Below are positions 6,027-12,549 of a stretch of 13,353 nt of DNA, in pieces. The position numbers were made by a program, and so were the translations under genes. The notes beneath the pieces are model-generated. The model was not told where the DNA came from and made no database searches. It saw nothing but the letters and a program-made list of their open reading frames with translations. The stretch's first letter is position 1, and each line of letters starts with the position of its first letter. This DNA comes from Vitreoscilla stercoraria DSM 513 (GTDB lineage: Bacteria; Pseudomonadota; Gammaproteobacteria; Burkholderiales; Neisseriaceae): positions 1-13,353 of the forward strand of contig NZ_KB908030.1 of the NCBI RefSeq assembly GCF_000382305.1. The letters run 5' to 3'.

Positions 6027-6818
6027 TTACTGACCTTCTTCAACGCTCAACGCATTGATGCTGTAACCGCCATCGACGTAAGTGATTTCACCTGTGATGC
6101 CAGAAGCCAAGTCGGATAACAAGAATGCAGCGACGTTGCCGACTTCTTCGGTAGTTACGTTGCGACCCAATGGATTGTGAGATGCCACATGACCTAACAA
6201 GCGACCAAAGTTGGCAATGCCAGAAGCTGCCAAAGTTTTGATAGGACCTGCTGAAATGGCGTTACAGCGAATGCCTTCTTTGCCTACTGCCGCAGCGGTA
6301 AAGCGAACAGATGCCTCTAGGCTGGCTTTGGCCATACCCATGATGTTGTAGTTAGGAATCGCACGAACAGCGCCCAAATACGACAAAGTCAACAAAGCAC
6401 TGTTACGACCTTGCATCATGGGACGTGCTGCTCTGGCCATTGCAGGGAAACTGTAAGCAGAAATATCATGGGCGATGGCAAAGGCTTCGCGATCTAAGCT
6501 TTCCAAAATATCACCATGTAAAGCCTCTTTAGGCGCAAATGCAATGGCATGTACCAAACCATCCAAACCATCCCAATGTTGACCTAAATCGACGAATAAT
6601 TGGTTGATTTCATCATCGCTAGAAACGTCGCAATGAAATACCAATTCAGAGCCAAACTCTTTGGCCATTTTGCGCACACGGTCTTCGAGTTTGTCTACGG
6701 CGAATGTGAAAGCCAATTCTGCACCTTGGTTTTGACAAGCTTTAGCGATGCCATAAGCAATCGAGCGGTCAGAAATCATGCCAGTGATTAGAATTTTTTT
6801 GCCTTGCAAAAATCCCAT
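6027..6818 (-). CDS. fabI: Enoyl-[acyl-carrier-protein] reductase (NADH)
   Basis: Catalyses the last reduction of each fatty-acid elongation cycle, converting trans-2-enoyl-ACP to acyl-ACP with NADH. It is a 263-residue short-chain dehydrogenase-like protein. Visible are the nucleotide-binding start GKKILITGMISDRSIAYGIAK, the catalytic pair Tyr147 (SYLGA) and Tyr157 (PNYNIMGMAK) with Lys164, and GPIKTLAASGI. Position 93, glycine in E. coli FabI and a triclosan-resistance site there, is alanine here (HAIAFAP), as I recall it also is in S. aureus FabI. The start at 6818 is backed by AAGGAT at proper spacing and by the conserved MGFLQGKKILITG opening; the ATG at 6842 is not needed. A well-spaced promoter lies upstream. 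mscL follows on the same strand. Confidence 0.95.
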   Translation of the reverse strand: MGFLQGKKILITGMISDRSIAYGIAKACQNQGAELAFTFAVDKLEDRVRKMAKEFGSELVFHCDVSSDDEINQLFVDLGQHWDGLDGLVHAIAFAPKEALHGDILESLDREAFAIAHDISAYSFPAMARAARPMMQGRNSALLTLSYLGAVRAIPNYNIMGMAKASLEASVRFTAAAVGKEGIRCNAISAGPIKTLAASGIANFGRLLGHVASHNPLGRNVTTEEVGNVAAFLLSDLASGITGEITYVDGGYSINALSVEEGQ

Positions 6819-6859
6819 AAAATTATCCTTATACGGTATCATGAGTTAAATTAGCGTGG

Positions 6860-6889
6860 ATTATAAGCCAATTGTGATACCGACTCCAA
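6860..6889 (-). promoter_or_regulatory. Probable sigma-70 promoter of fabI
   Basis: On the minus strand TTGGAG (6889-6884) and a perfect TATAAT (6865-6860) are separated by 18 bases, about 40 bases before the fabI start. No clear operator palindrome overlaps it. Confidence 0.6.
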
Positions 6890-7096
6890 TGACTTGCTTT
6901 AACAAACTTACTCAAATGAACTCACAAATGACTGCAAACAGATAGATTCAATTAGTGCCATTACTTAATTTTATGTAGAGGTAATTTTTTCGACAGGGTT
7001 CATTCAATGTGCATAAAAAATTTTAAGTTGGTGAATTTTAGCTATAATTTAAGAAACAAGCAGGCTTTTTACTGCGGTGAGTGTGGATAAACAAGC
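6890..7096. other. Remainder of the divergent fabI / peptide-binding protein region
   Basis: AT-rich sequence holding the rightward promoter of the peptide-binding protein gene. A clean TATAAT sits at 7043-7048, with a poor -35 match near 7022-7027. No RNA gene, repeat or small ORF with a ribosome binding site could be supported. Confidence 0.4.
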
Positions 7097-8935
7097 ATGT
7101 TCAAAACCATTTTTCAAGGCTTCAAACAAGGGCTCTATATTGGTTCAATCACGGGTGTATTGTTGTGTTTGAGTCAGGTCAGTTTTGCAGGTGTTTATGG
7201 TCTGGCATTGGGTACGCAAGCCAAATACGCTTCGGGTAAGCAATCTTTTGCCTATGTTAATCCGCAAGCACCGAAAGGTGGCATGTTGCGTTTGGGCGTA
7301 CAGGGCGATTTTGATACGCTCAATCCATTTTTGCTCAAAGGCAGTAAATTGGCAGGTGCTGAGGCGTTTGGCGACAGTTTGTTGCTTGATACGTTGATGA
7401 CAGAAAGTTGGGATGAGCCGTTTGCGATGTACGGTTTGTTGGCGCAAGACATTGCTTTGGCGCAAGATGGCTTGTCGGTGACATTTACTTTGAATCCCAA
7501 AGCACGTTTTAGCAATGGCGATGCGGTTTTGGCTCAAGATGTGGTGGCGTCGTTCAAAACCTTGACTACCGATGAAGCGGCCTCACCGTTTTACCGTTTT
7601 TATTATGCGGATGTCAAAGATGTGGTGGCGGTGAGTGAGCGAGCAGTGCGATTTGATTTTGCCAAAAAAAATGCTGAATTGCATTTGATTTTGGGACAGT
7701 TTCCGATTTTTTCACACAAAAGTTATCCCGATGGTTTGGGCAAAGCCGCAACCGTGTTGCCCATTGGCTCAGGTCCTTATTTATTAGAACGATTTGAATA
7801 CAACCGTTTGGTGCAATACCAACGTCGCAGCGATTATTGGGCAGATGCGTTGCCCATTCGACAAGGCTTTTGGAATTTTGACCAAGTGCGTTTTCGTTAT
7901 TACCGTGATCCGACGACTTATTTAGAAGCTTTGAAAGCGGCTCAATTTGATGTGTCGTATGAAAACAGTGCCAAAAACTGGGCACGCTCATACAACAATC
8001 CGAGCTTGTATGAGCGAGGCTTTGTTAAAAAAGAATTTGCCCATTCCAATAATGCAGGTTTGCAAGCGTATGTGATGAATACGCGCCGCGCGCCTTTGGA
8101 TGATCGCACGTTGCGCCAAGCTTTGGCTTTGAGTTTTGATTTTGAAACCATCAATCAGCAAATGTTTTATGGCTTGTATACCCGTTCTTACAGTTATTTT
8201 AGTAATAGCGAATTGGCGGCAACGGGCATGATTTCAGACGGTGAGCGTCAAGTTTTAAAGCCTTTACAAGACAAATTGCGTCCTGAAGTGTTGACCCAAG
8301 CGGTGCCTATGCCTGCGGTGGTGTCGCCTGTGCTAGGCGTGCGCCCGAATTTATTGTTGGCGCGTACTTTATTGTTACAGGGCGGTTATCGTTATCAAAA
8401 TGGCCAATTGTTAGACAAACAAGGCAAACCGATAGTGTTGGAATTTTTAACCAATGCCAAGACGTTTGAGCGTGTCAGTGCCAAATGGCAACGGGACTTG
8501 GCTAAATTGGGCATTACGCTACGCTTGCGTTTGGTAGACAGCGCCATTTATCAAAAACGGGTACAAAGTTTTGATTATGACATCATCACGCACAATTATG
8601 GACAAAGCCAAAGCCCTGGCAATGAGCAAGCAGAAATGCACAGTTGTGCTGCTGCGCAGACACCTTCTTCACGCAATCGTGCCGGTACGTGTAACGAGGC
8701 GATTGATGCGTTGCTCAAGCGTTTTGAACACTTTGAAACCCGTCAAGAGTTGGTGGATGTATCGCGCGCTTTAGACAGGGTATTGCGGCATGAATATTAT
8801 GTGGTACCACAATGGTATAGTGACCAATGGCGCATGGTGTATTGGGATAAATTTGAGCAAGCGCAGCCTTTACCCTTGTATTACGATCCTATTAGCTGGC
8901 CTTTGAAAACATGGTGGTCAAAATCTGCACCATGA
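7097..8935 (+). CDS. Periplasmic peptide-binding protein, YejA-like (SBP family 5)
   Basis: Predicted to capture peptides in the periplasm for an ABC importer. A signal peptide covers about 1-31 (hydrophobic IGSITGVLLCLSQVSFA, likely cleaved before GVYG). The mature part opens with YGLALGTQAKY...FAYVNPQAPKGGMLRLG, the characteristic start of YejA-like proteins (microcin C and formyl-peptide uptake). Further on, SQSPGNEQAEMHSCAAA...SRNRAG matches the YejA C-terminal lobe pattern. Its 612 residues fit the family. The mature protein has just two cysteines, Cys517 and Cys532, which may form a disulfide. The Shine-Dalgarno before ATG 7097 is weak (GGATAAACAAGC). No yejB, yejE, yejF or other transporter gene follows; cysK is next after 100-odd bases. 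Substrate and permease partner are unknown. Confidence 0.82.
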   Translation: MFKTIFQGFKQGLYIGSITGVLLCLSQVSFAGVYGLALGTQAKYASGKQSFAYVNPQAPKGGMLRLGVQGDFDTLNPFLLKGSKLAGAEAFGDSLLLDTLMTESWDEPFAMYGLLAQDIALAQDGLSVTFTLNPKARFSNGDAVLAQDVVASFKTLTTDEAASPFYRFYYADVKDVVAVSERAVRFDFAKKNAELHLILGQFPIFSHKSYPDGLGKAATVLPIGSGPYLLERFEYNRLVQYQRRSDYWADALPIRQGFWNFDQVRFRYYRDPTTYLEALKAAQFDVSYENSAKNWARSYNNPSLYERGFVKKEFAHSNNAGLQAYVMNTRRAPLDDRTLRQALALSFDFETINQQMFYGLYTRSYSYFSNSELAATGMISDGERQVLKPLQDKLRPEVLTQAVPMPAVVSPVLGVRPNLLLARTLLLQGGYRYQNGQLLDKQGKPIVLEFLTNAKTFERVSAKWQRDLAKLGITLRLRLVDSAIYQKRVQSFDYDIITHNYGQSQSPGNEQAEMHSCAAAQTPSSRNRAGTCNEAIDALLKRFEHFETRQELVDVSRALDRVLRHEYYVVPQWYSDQWRMVYWDKFEQAQPLPLYYDPISWPLKTWWSKSAP

Positions 8936-8981
8936 CATCAAACAGTTACATGGATGGCATATAGATATAGTTTTATGTTCT

Positions 8982-9010
8982 TTGCGCCTGTGTGCAAAAA
9001 ACGCCATAAT
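8982..9010 (+). promoter_or_regulatory. Probable cysK promoter
   Basis: TTGCGC (8982-8987) and CATAAT (9005-9010) with a 17-base spacer lie about 43 bases before the cysK start. The -35 region lies within a small hairpin, TTTGCGC/GTGCAAA (8981-8998, one G/T pair). That hairpin might be a weak terminator for the preceding gene or a regulator site. Confidence 0.5.
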
Positions 9011-9052
9011 GAATTCAATCAAATTTAATCAACGTCTGAAGGATGGATGAAC

Positions 9053-9985
9053 ATGAATATTGCAAATAATGTGACTGATTTGGTGGGCAACACCCCATTG
9101 GTAAAATTGAACCGTGTGACCGATGGTGCTGAAGCGAACGTGTATGCAAAATTGGAATTTTTCAATCCAGGTTCTAGCGTGAAAGACCGCATTGCGGTGG
9201 CGATGATTGATGCGGCTGAAAAAGCTGGCAAAATCAACCAAAATACCACGATTGTAGAGCCAACTTCTGGCAATACTGGTATTGGTTTGGCGATGGTGTG
9301 TGCAGCGCGTGGCTACAAATTGATCATCACCATGCCTGAAACCATGAGCCGTGAACGCCGCATGTTGATGCGTGCTTATGGCGCAGAATTGGTATTGACC
9401 CCTGGCCCTGAAGGCATGGGCGGTGCGATTGCCAAAGCCAAAGAATTGGCAGAAGCCAATCCTGACAGTTTCTTCATCCCACAACAGTTTGAAAATCCAG
9501 CCAATCCAGAAGTACACCGCAACACCACAGCTTTGGAAATTTGGAACGATACCGATGGTCAAGTCGACATCGTGATTGCTGGCGTGGGTACAGGCGGCAC
9601 CATCACCGGTGTAGGCGAAGTCTTGAAAGAGAAAAATCCAAACATTCAAATCATTGCGGTTGAGCCTGCTGCGTCTCCTGTTTTGTCAGGTGGTGCTAAG
9701 GGTCCACATCCGATTCAAGGCATTGGTGCAGGTTTTGTGCCAGCGATTTTGAATACCGATGCTTACAATGAAATTGTACAAGTGCCAAACGAAGCGGCTT
9801 TTGAAACAGCACGTGCAGTGGGTTCACAAGAGGGTGTTTTGGTGGGTATTTCTTCAGGTGCGGCGGTGTGGGCAGCAGTACAAGTGGCCAAGCGTCCTGA
9901 AAACAAAGGCAAAAATATTGTCGTGATTATCCCTTCAAACGGTGAGCGTTATTTGTCTACCGCTTTGTTTGAAAATTTGGCTTAA
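9053..9985 (+). CDS. cysK: Cysteine synthase A (O-acetylserine sulfhydrylase)
   Basis: A PLP enzyme that makes L-cysteine from O-acetylserine and sulfide in the cytoplasm. From ATG 9053 the product is 310 residues, the usual length. Visible are NPGSSVKDRIA with the PLP-binding Lys44, the substrate loop TSGNTGIGLA (71-80), the phosphate-binding GTGGTITG (179-186), and GISSGAA (265-271) with the serine that contacts the PLP pyridine ring. AAGGA (9039-9043) is nine bases from ATG 9053 but only three from the in-frame ATG 9047, favouring 9053. The MNIANNVTDLVGNTPLVKLNR opening reads like neisserial CysK. The codons for Lys-Arg-Pro-Glu (9890-9901) come within one base of the DUS-like word. It has its own probable promoter. 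Confidence 0.95.
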   Translation: MNIANNVTDLVGNTPLVKLNRVTDGAEANVYAKLEFFNPGSSVKDRIAVAMIDAAEKAGKINQNTTIVEPTSGNTGIGLAMVCAARGYKLIITMPETMSRERRMLMRAYGAELVLTPGPEGMGGAIAKAKELAEANPDSFFIPQQFENPANPEVHRNTTALEIWNDTDGQVDIVIAGVGTGGTITGVGEVLKEKNPNIQIIAVEPAASPVLSGGAKGPHPIQGIGAGFVPAILNTDAYNEIVQVPNEAAFETARAVGSQEGVLVGISSGAAVWAAVQVAKRPENKGKNIVVIIPSNGERYLSTALFENLA

Positions 9986-10000
9986 GTCGTTTTAAGACTT
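9984..10000 (+). terminator. Weak hairpin after cysK
   Basis: AAGTC and GACTT pair around a seven-base loop, overlapping the stop codon and followed only by GTTAAAC. It is short and AT-rich, and may just reduce read-through into the lipoprotein gene. Confidence 0.25.
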
Positions 10001-10060
10001 GTTAAACAGGTCAAAATGCGGTAAGTTAAGGCGTGACTTTTTGGATGAATATTGATAGTA

Positions 10061-10585
10061 ATGAAAAAATTCAAACTTCTTGTGTCTGTATTGGCCATGA
10101 GTTCTGCCTTAACTGCTTGTACCACGACGTTAACCAACGATTTGTTTGGTGGCGGCAATCGTCCAAGCAACCACACCAATCAAGGTAATACGGGTGTGGT
10201 AGTGATCCCAACCAATACAGTGACACCTTACCGCTTGTCTGCAAACCATTGGTCTGATGTGGCAAGTATTCGTAATCGTGCCAATGAATTGAGCATACGT
10301 GTGGGTCAAGGCGAATTGACCAAAGTGCAAGCAGCACAATTGTTAAATGAATATCGTGTTAAATTGGTCGGACACAATAGTGTGGATGACAATGTGTATA
10401 CCGTGTATTTGCGTGCTGCGACACAAAGTCAAAGTGGGCAAATCAATACCGATCAATCTAAGCGTTTGATTCAAAATGCTTTGAGCGGTTGGAGCCAACG
10501 TTGGCCGAATATGCAAAACAAACCCACCAATCCTGCATTTACCAACTTTTTAAATGAAGTGATGGGTTTGCAAGCTTTGAAATAA
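10061..10585 (+). CDS. Small lipoprotein of unknown function
   Basis: The 174-residue product starts MKKFKLLVSVLAMSSALTAC: a basic N-terminus, a hydrophobic core and a lipobox LTAC with Cys20, so it should be lipidated and membrane-anchored facing the periplasm. A Gly/Asn/Thr-rich linker (about 28-50) follows. Then comes a likely helical domain (about 55-174) with short segments such as SIRNRANELSIRVGQGELTKVQAAQLLNEYRVKLVG. I do not recognise the family. ATG 10061 is chosen because it begins the signal peptide. A TTG at 10052, six bases after GGA, would add three residues and is a real alternative. It lies 75 bases after cysK on the same strand and ends at a DUS-like terminator. Nothing in the sequence ties its role to cysteine synthesis. 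Confidence 0.75.
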   Translation: MKKFKLLVSVLAMSSALTACTTTLTNDLFGGGNRPSNHTNQGNTGVVVIPTNTVTPYRLSANHWSDVASIRNRANELSIRVGQGELTKVQAAQLLNEYRVKLVGHNSVDDNVYTVYLRAATQSQSGQINTDQSKRLIQNALSGWSQRWPNMQNKPTNPAFTNFLNEVMGLQALK

Positions 10586-10599
10586 AATCAGAGTCTATA

Positions 10600-10634
10600 A
10601 AAAAGCGTCCTGTAAATGTTACAGGACGCTTTTT
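10600..10634. terminator. Bidirectional terminator made of two DUS-like words
   Basis: Perfect 16-base arms, AAAAAGCGTCCTGTAA (10600-10615) and TTACAGGACGCTTTTT (10619-10634), surround a three-base loop. The A-run and T-run make it a good terminator in both directions for the converging lipoprotein and YkvA genes. The word AAGCGTCCTGTA occurs at 10603-10614 and, inverted, at 10620-10631. Confidence 0.92.
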
Positions 10635-10648
10635 ATATGCTGGGTGAT

Positions 10649-11020
10649 TTAAGATTGCACTTTTTTGAGCAGTTTTTCAGTTGCTTCCAGCGCTTTGGCT
10701 TTGATGTCGATAGACATGCCATCTTTCAATTGCTTGAAGACCAAAGCAATGACCGCAACATCATCGCTAAAACCCAAAGGACCCAGTAAATCGGGAATGG
10801 CATCCATAGGACTGACAAAATATAACAAAGCACCGACAATCATCAATTTGCTTTTCATCGGTGTGTCAGGTGACAGCATCATAAAATACAAAGCATAAAT
10901 TTGTTCAATGACCGGTTTGCCTAGAGTGACGGCAAAACGTGCCAATTTTTGCAAAAAACGCTGTTCATTGAAGTTTTGCAAGTCTTCTTCGCTGCCTGAA
11001 GAGGGATTAACACGTTTCAT
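10649..11020 (-). CDS. YkvA/DUF1232 family membrane protein
   Basis: A 123-residue protein of unknown biochemical role. The DUF1232 signature is clear: KLMIVGALLYFVSPMDAIPDLLGPLGFSDDVAVIALVFKQL (about 58-98), with the conserved SP.D.IPD..G..G..DD pattern and a hydrophobic, membrane-associated helix. The N-terminus (1-25) is polar, and the C-terminus is a lysine-rich helix (KALEATEKLLKKV). TAGGAG five bases before ATG 11020 supports the start. It lies 30 bases after serS on the same strand, so the two are probably co-transcribed. No functional link between them is known to me. Confidence 0.87.
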   Translation of the reverse strand: MKRVNPSSGSEEDLQNFNEQRFLQKLARFAVTLGKPVIEQIYALYFMMLSPDTPMKSKLMIVGALLYFVSPMDAIPDLLGPLGFSDDVAVIALVFKQLKDGMSIDIKAKALEATEKLLKKVQS

Positions 11021-11050
11021 GATGTCTCCTAAACAATTTTGTCATTGCAT

Positions 11051-12340
11051 TTAAGCACGCAATTCGGTGATGCCATTCATGTATGGTTGCAATACGGTTG
11101 GTACGGTAATAGAACCGTCGGCTTGTTGGTAGTTTTCCAATACCGCCACCAAAGTACGACCCACAGCCAAACCCGAACCGTTCAAAGTGTGTACCAATTG
11201 GTTTTTGCCATTTTCATCTTTGAAACGTGCTTTCATGCGGCGCGCTTGGAAGTCTTCACAGTTGGAGCAGCTTGAAATTTCACGGTAAGTGTTTTGAGCG
11301 GGTACCCAAACTTCCAAATCGTATGTTTTGGCCGCGCCAAAACCCATGTCGCCTGTACACAAGGTAATCACTCGGTATGGCAATTCCAAAGCTTGTAAAA
11401 TCGCCTCAGCGTGTCCTACCATTTCTTCTAAAGCGGCATAAGAGGTTTCAGGATGAACCACTTGTACCATTTCTACTTTGTCAAACTGGTGTTGGCGAAT
11501 CAAACCGCGTGTGTCTTTGCCGTAAGAGCCAGCTTCTGAACGGAAACATGGTGAGTGAGCAGTCATTTTAATTGGCAAATCACTGGCTTTTAAAATGCTT
11601 TCACGCACGGTATTGGTCAAAGTGATTTCAGCAGTTGAAATCAAATATTGTTTTTGAGTATCAACTTCGGTGTCGCCTGATTGTACTGCGTACATGTCTT
11701 CGGCAAACTTAGGCAATTGACCTGTACCATACAAAATTTCAGGATTCACAATATAAGGCGTGTAATGCTCAGTATAACCGTGTTTTAAAGTGTGGGTATT
11801 GAGCATGAATTGTGCTAATGCACGGTGCATTAATGCAATTTGGCCGCGCATCAAAGTAAAACGTGCACCTGCCAATTTAGAACCTGTTTCAAAATCCAAG
11901 CCCAAAGGCGCACCGACATCGACATGGTCTTTGACTTCAAAATCAAAGGTGCGAGGCGTGCCCACTTTGCGCACTTCGACATTGTCATTCTCACTTTTGC
12001 CCACAGGCACAGATTCGTGTGGCAAATTAGGCAAATGCAATAATAAATCGTCTAATTGTTGTTGTACGTTTTTGTAAGCTTCTTCAGCTTGTTTGAGTTC
12101 TTCGCCCAAAGAGCCTACTTGTGCCATGATAGGGGCAATGTCTTCACCTTTGCTTTTGGCAATGCCAATTTGTTTGGACACTTGGTTGCGCTTGGCTTGC
12201 AATTCTTCGGCGGTCATTTGCAATTGTTTGCGTTGCTCATCTAATTGTGCAAAGACATCGGCATCAAAAGCAAACGAACGGCTTTGCATGGCATCGATAA
12301 CGCGGTTCATGTCGTTGCGCAACACTTGAATATCTAACAT
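11051..12340 (-). CDS. serS: Serine--tRNA ligase
   Basis: Charges tRNA-Ser (and tRNA-Sec where present) with serine in the cytoplasm. The 429-residue product has the class IIb layout: an N-terminal antiparallel coiled-coil arm that grips the long variable arm of tRNA-Ser (about 30-100, rich in Gln, Glu and Lys), then the catalytic core. TAEITL (236-241) and motif 2 FRSEAGSYGKDTRGLIRQHQFDKVEM (266-291) are present. Motif 3 follows at 386-403, LNGSGLAVGRTLVAVLEN, with its conserved arginine. The HGYTEHYTPYIV stretch and motif 2 read almost as in neisserial SerRS. The start at 12340 gives the standard MLDIQVLRND opening; the open frame continues 28 codons further up to 12424 but that part is not SerRS-like. 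Confidence 0.96.
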   Translation of the reverse strand: MLDIQVLRNDMNRVIDAMQSRSFAFDADVFAQLDEQRKQLQMTAEELQAKRNQVSKQIGIAKSKGEDIAPIMAQVGSLGEELKQAEEAYKNVQQQLDDLLLHLPNLPHESVPVGKSENDNVEVRKVGTPRTFDFEVKDHVDVGAPLGLDFETGSKLAGARFTLMRGQIALMHRALAQFMLNTHTLKHGYTEHYTPYIVNPEILYGTGQLPKFAEDMYAVQSGDTEVDTQKQYLISTAEITLTNTVRESILKASDLPIKMTAHSPCFRSEAGSYGKDTRGLIRQHQFDKVEMVQVVHPETSYAALEEMVGHAEAILQALELPYRVITLCTGDMGFGAAKTYDLEVWVPAQNTYREISSCSNCEDFQARRMKARFKDENGKNQLVHTLNGSGLAVGRTLVAVLENYQQADGSITVPTVLQPYMNGITELRA

Positions 12341-12422
12341 GGTCTGAATCCATACAATGAAAATGGTTATTGTAGCGGTGTCACAGCATTTTGTCAGGTT
12401 GCTTGCATAAGTGATGGCTTCC

Positions 12423-12434
12423 AAGCGTCCTGTA
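12423..12434 (+). repeat. DUS-like word, single copy
   Basis: AAGCGTCCTGTA, extended by AAC as in the other copies, lies alone in the divergent region upstream of serS. It is not part of a hairpin here, so the word is not conserved merely because it terminates transcription. Confidence 0.75.
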
Positions 12435-12478
12435 AACTTGTCTCAATACTATGTCAGATTAATGTTAAAATATTTGTA

Positions 12479-12484
12479 TATAAT
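12479..12484 (+). promoter_or_regulatory. Likely -10 element for the acidic protein gene
   Basis: A perfect TATAAT sits 65 bases before the ATG at 12550, with TG a few bases upstream. No good -35 hexamer is seen at 16-18 bases. Confidence 0.4.
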
Positions 12485-12549
12485 GTCATAATGATATTCA
12501 TGGATTTTGAAAAATGGTTTTGATGGCGATGGCTGAAGGGTGGTAAGTG

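Noticed and set aside
5840..6043. In-frame 68-codon extension upstream of mscL
   Set aside because: The frame is open, but the true MscL start at 5839 has GGAGGAG at good spacing and the extension shows no MscL-like sequence; it would also overlap the end of fabI.
6819..6842. Upstream ATG for fabI
   Set aside because: FabI proteins begin MGFL.GK, and AAGGAT precedes the ATG at 6818, within the proposed extension.
7145..7537. 130-codon minus-strand frame inside the peptide-binding protein gene
   Set aside because: Antisense shadow of a gene with clear family motifs; Gln/Arg-rich product without known similarity.
9029..9649. 206-codon open frame on the minus strand inside cysK
   Set aside because: It is antisense to an unmistakable cysK, has odd composition rich in His and Phe, and shows no ribosome binding site or family motif.
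10045..10190. Short alternative frame beginning at ATG 10045
   Set aside because: It overlaps the lipoprotein start in another frame, is under 50 codons and has no plausible product, while the lipoprotein frame has a signal peptide and lipobox.
1397..10634. CRISPR array made of the repeated word
   Set aside because: Copies are kilobases apart or directly inverted, not regularly spaced direct repeats, and no cas genes are present.
12341..12424. 28-codon N-terminal extension of serS
   Set aside because: SerRS proteins begin MLDI.. at 12340; the extension has no family similarity and overlaps the DUS-like word region.
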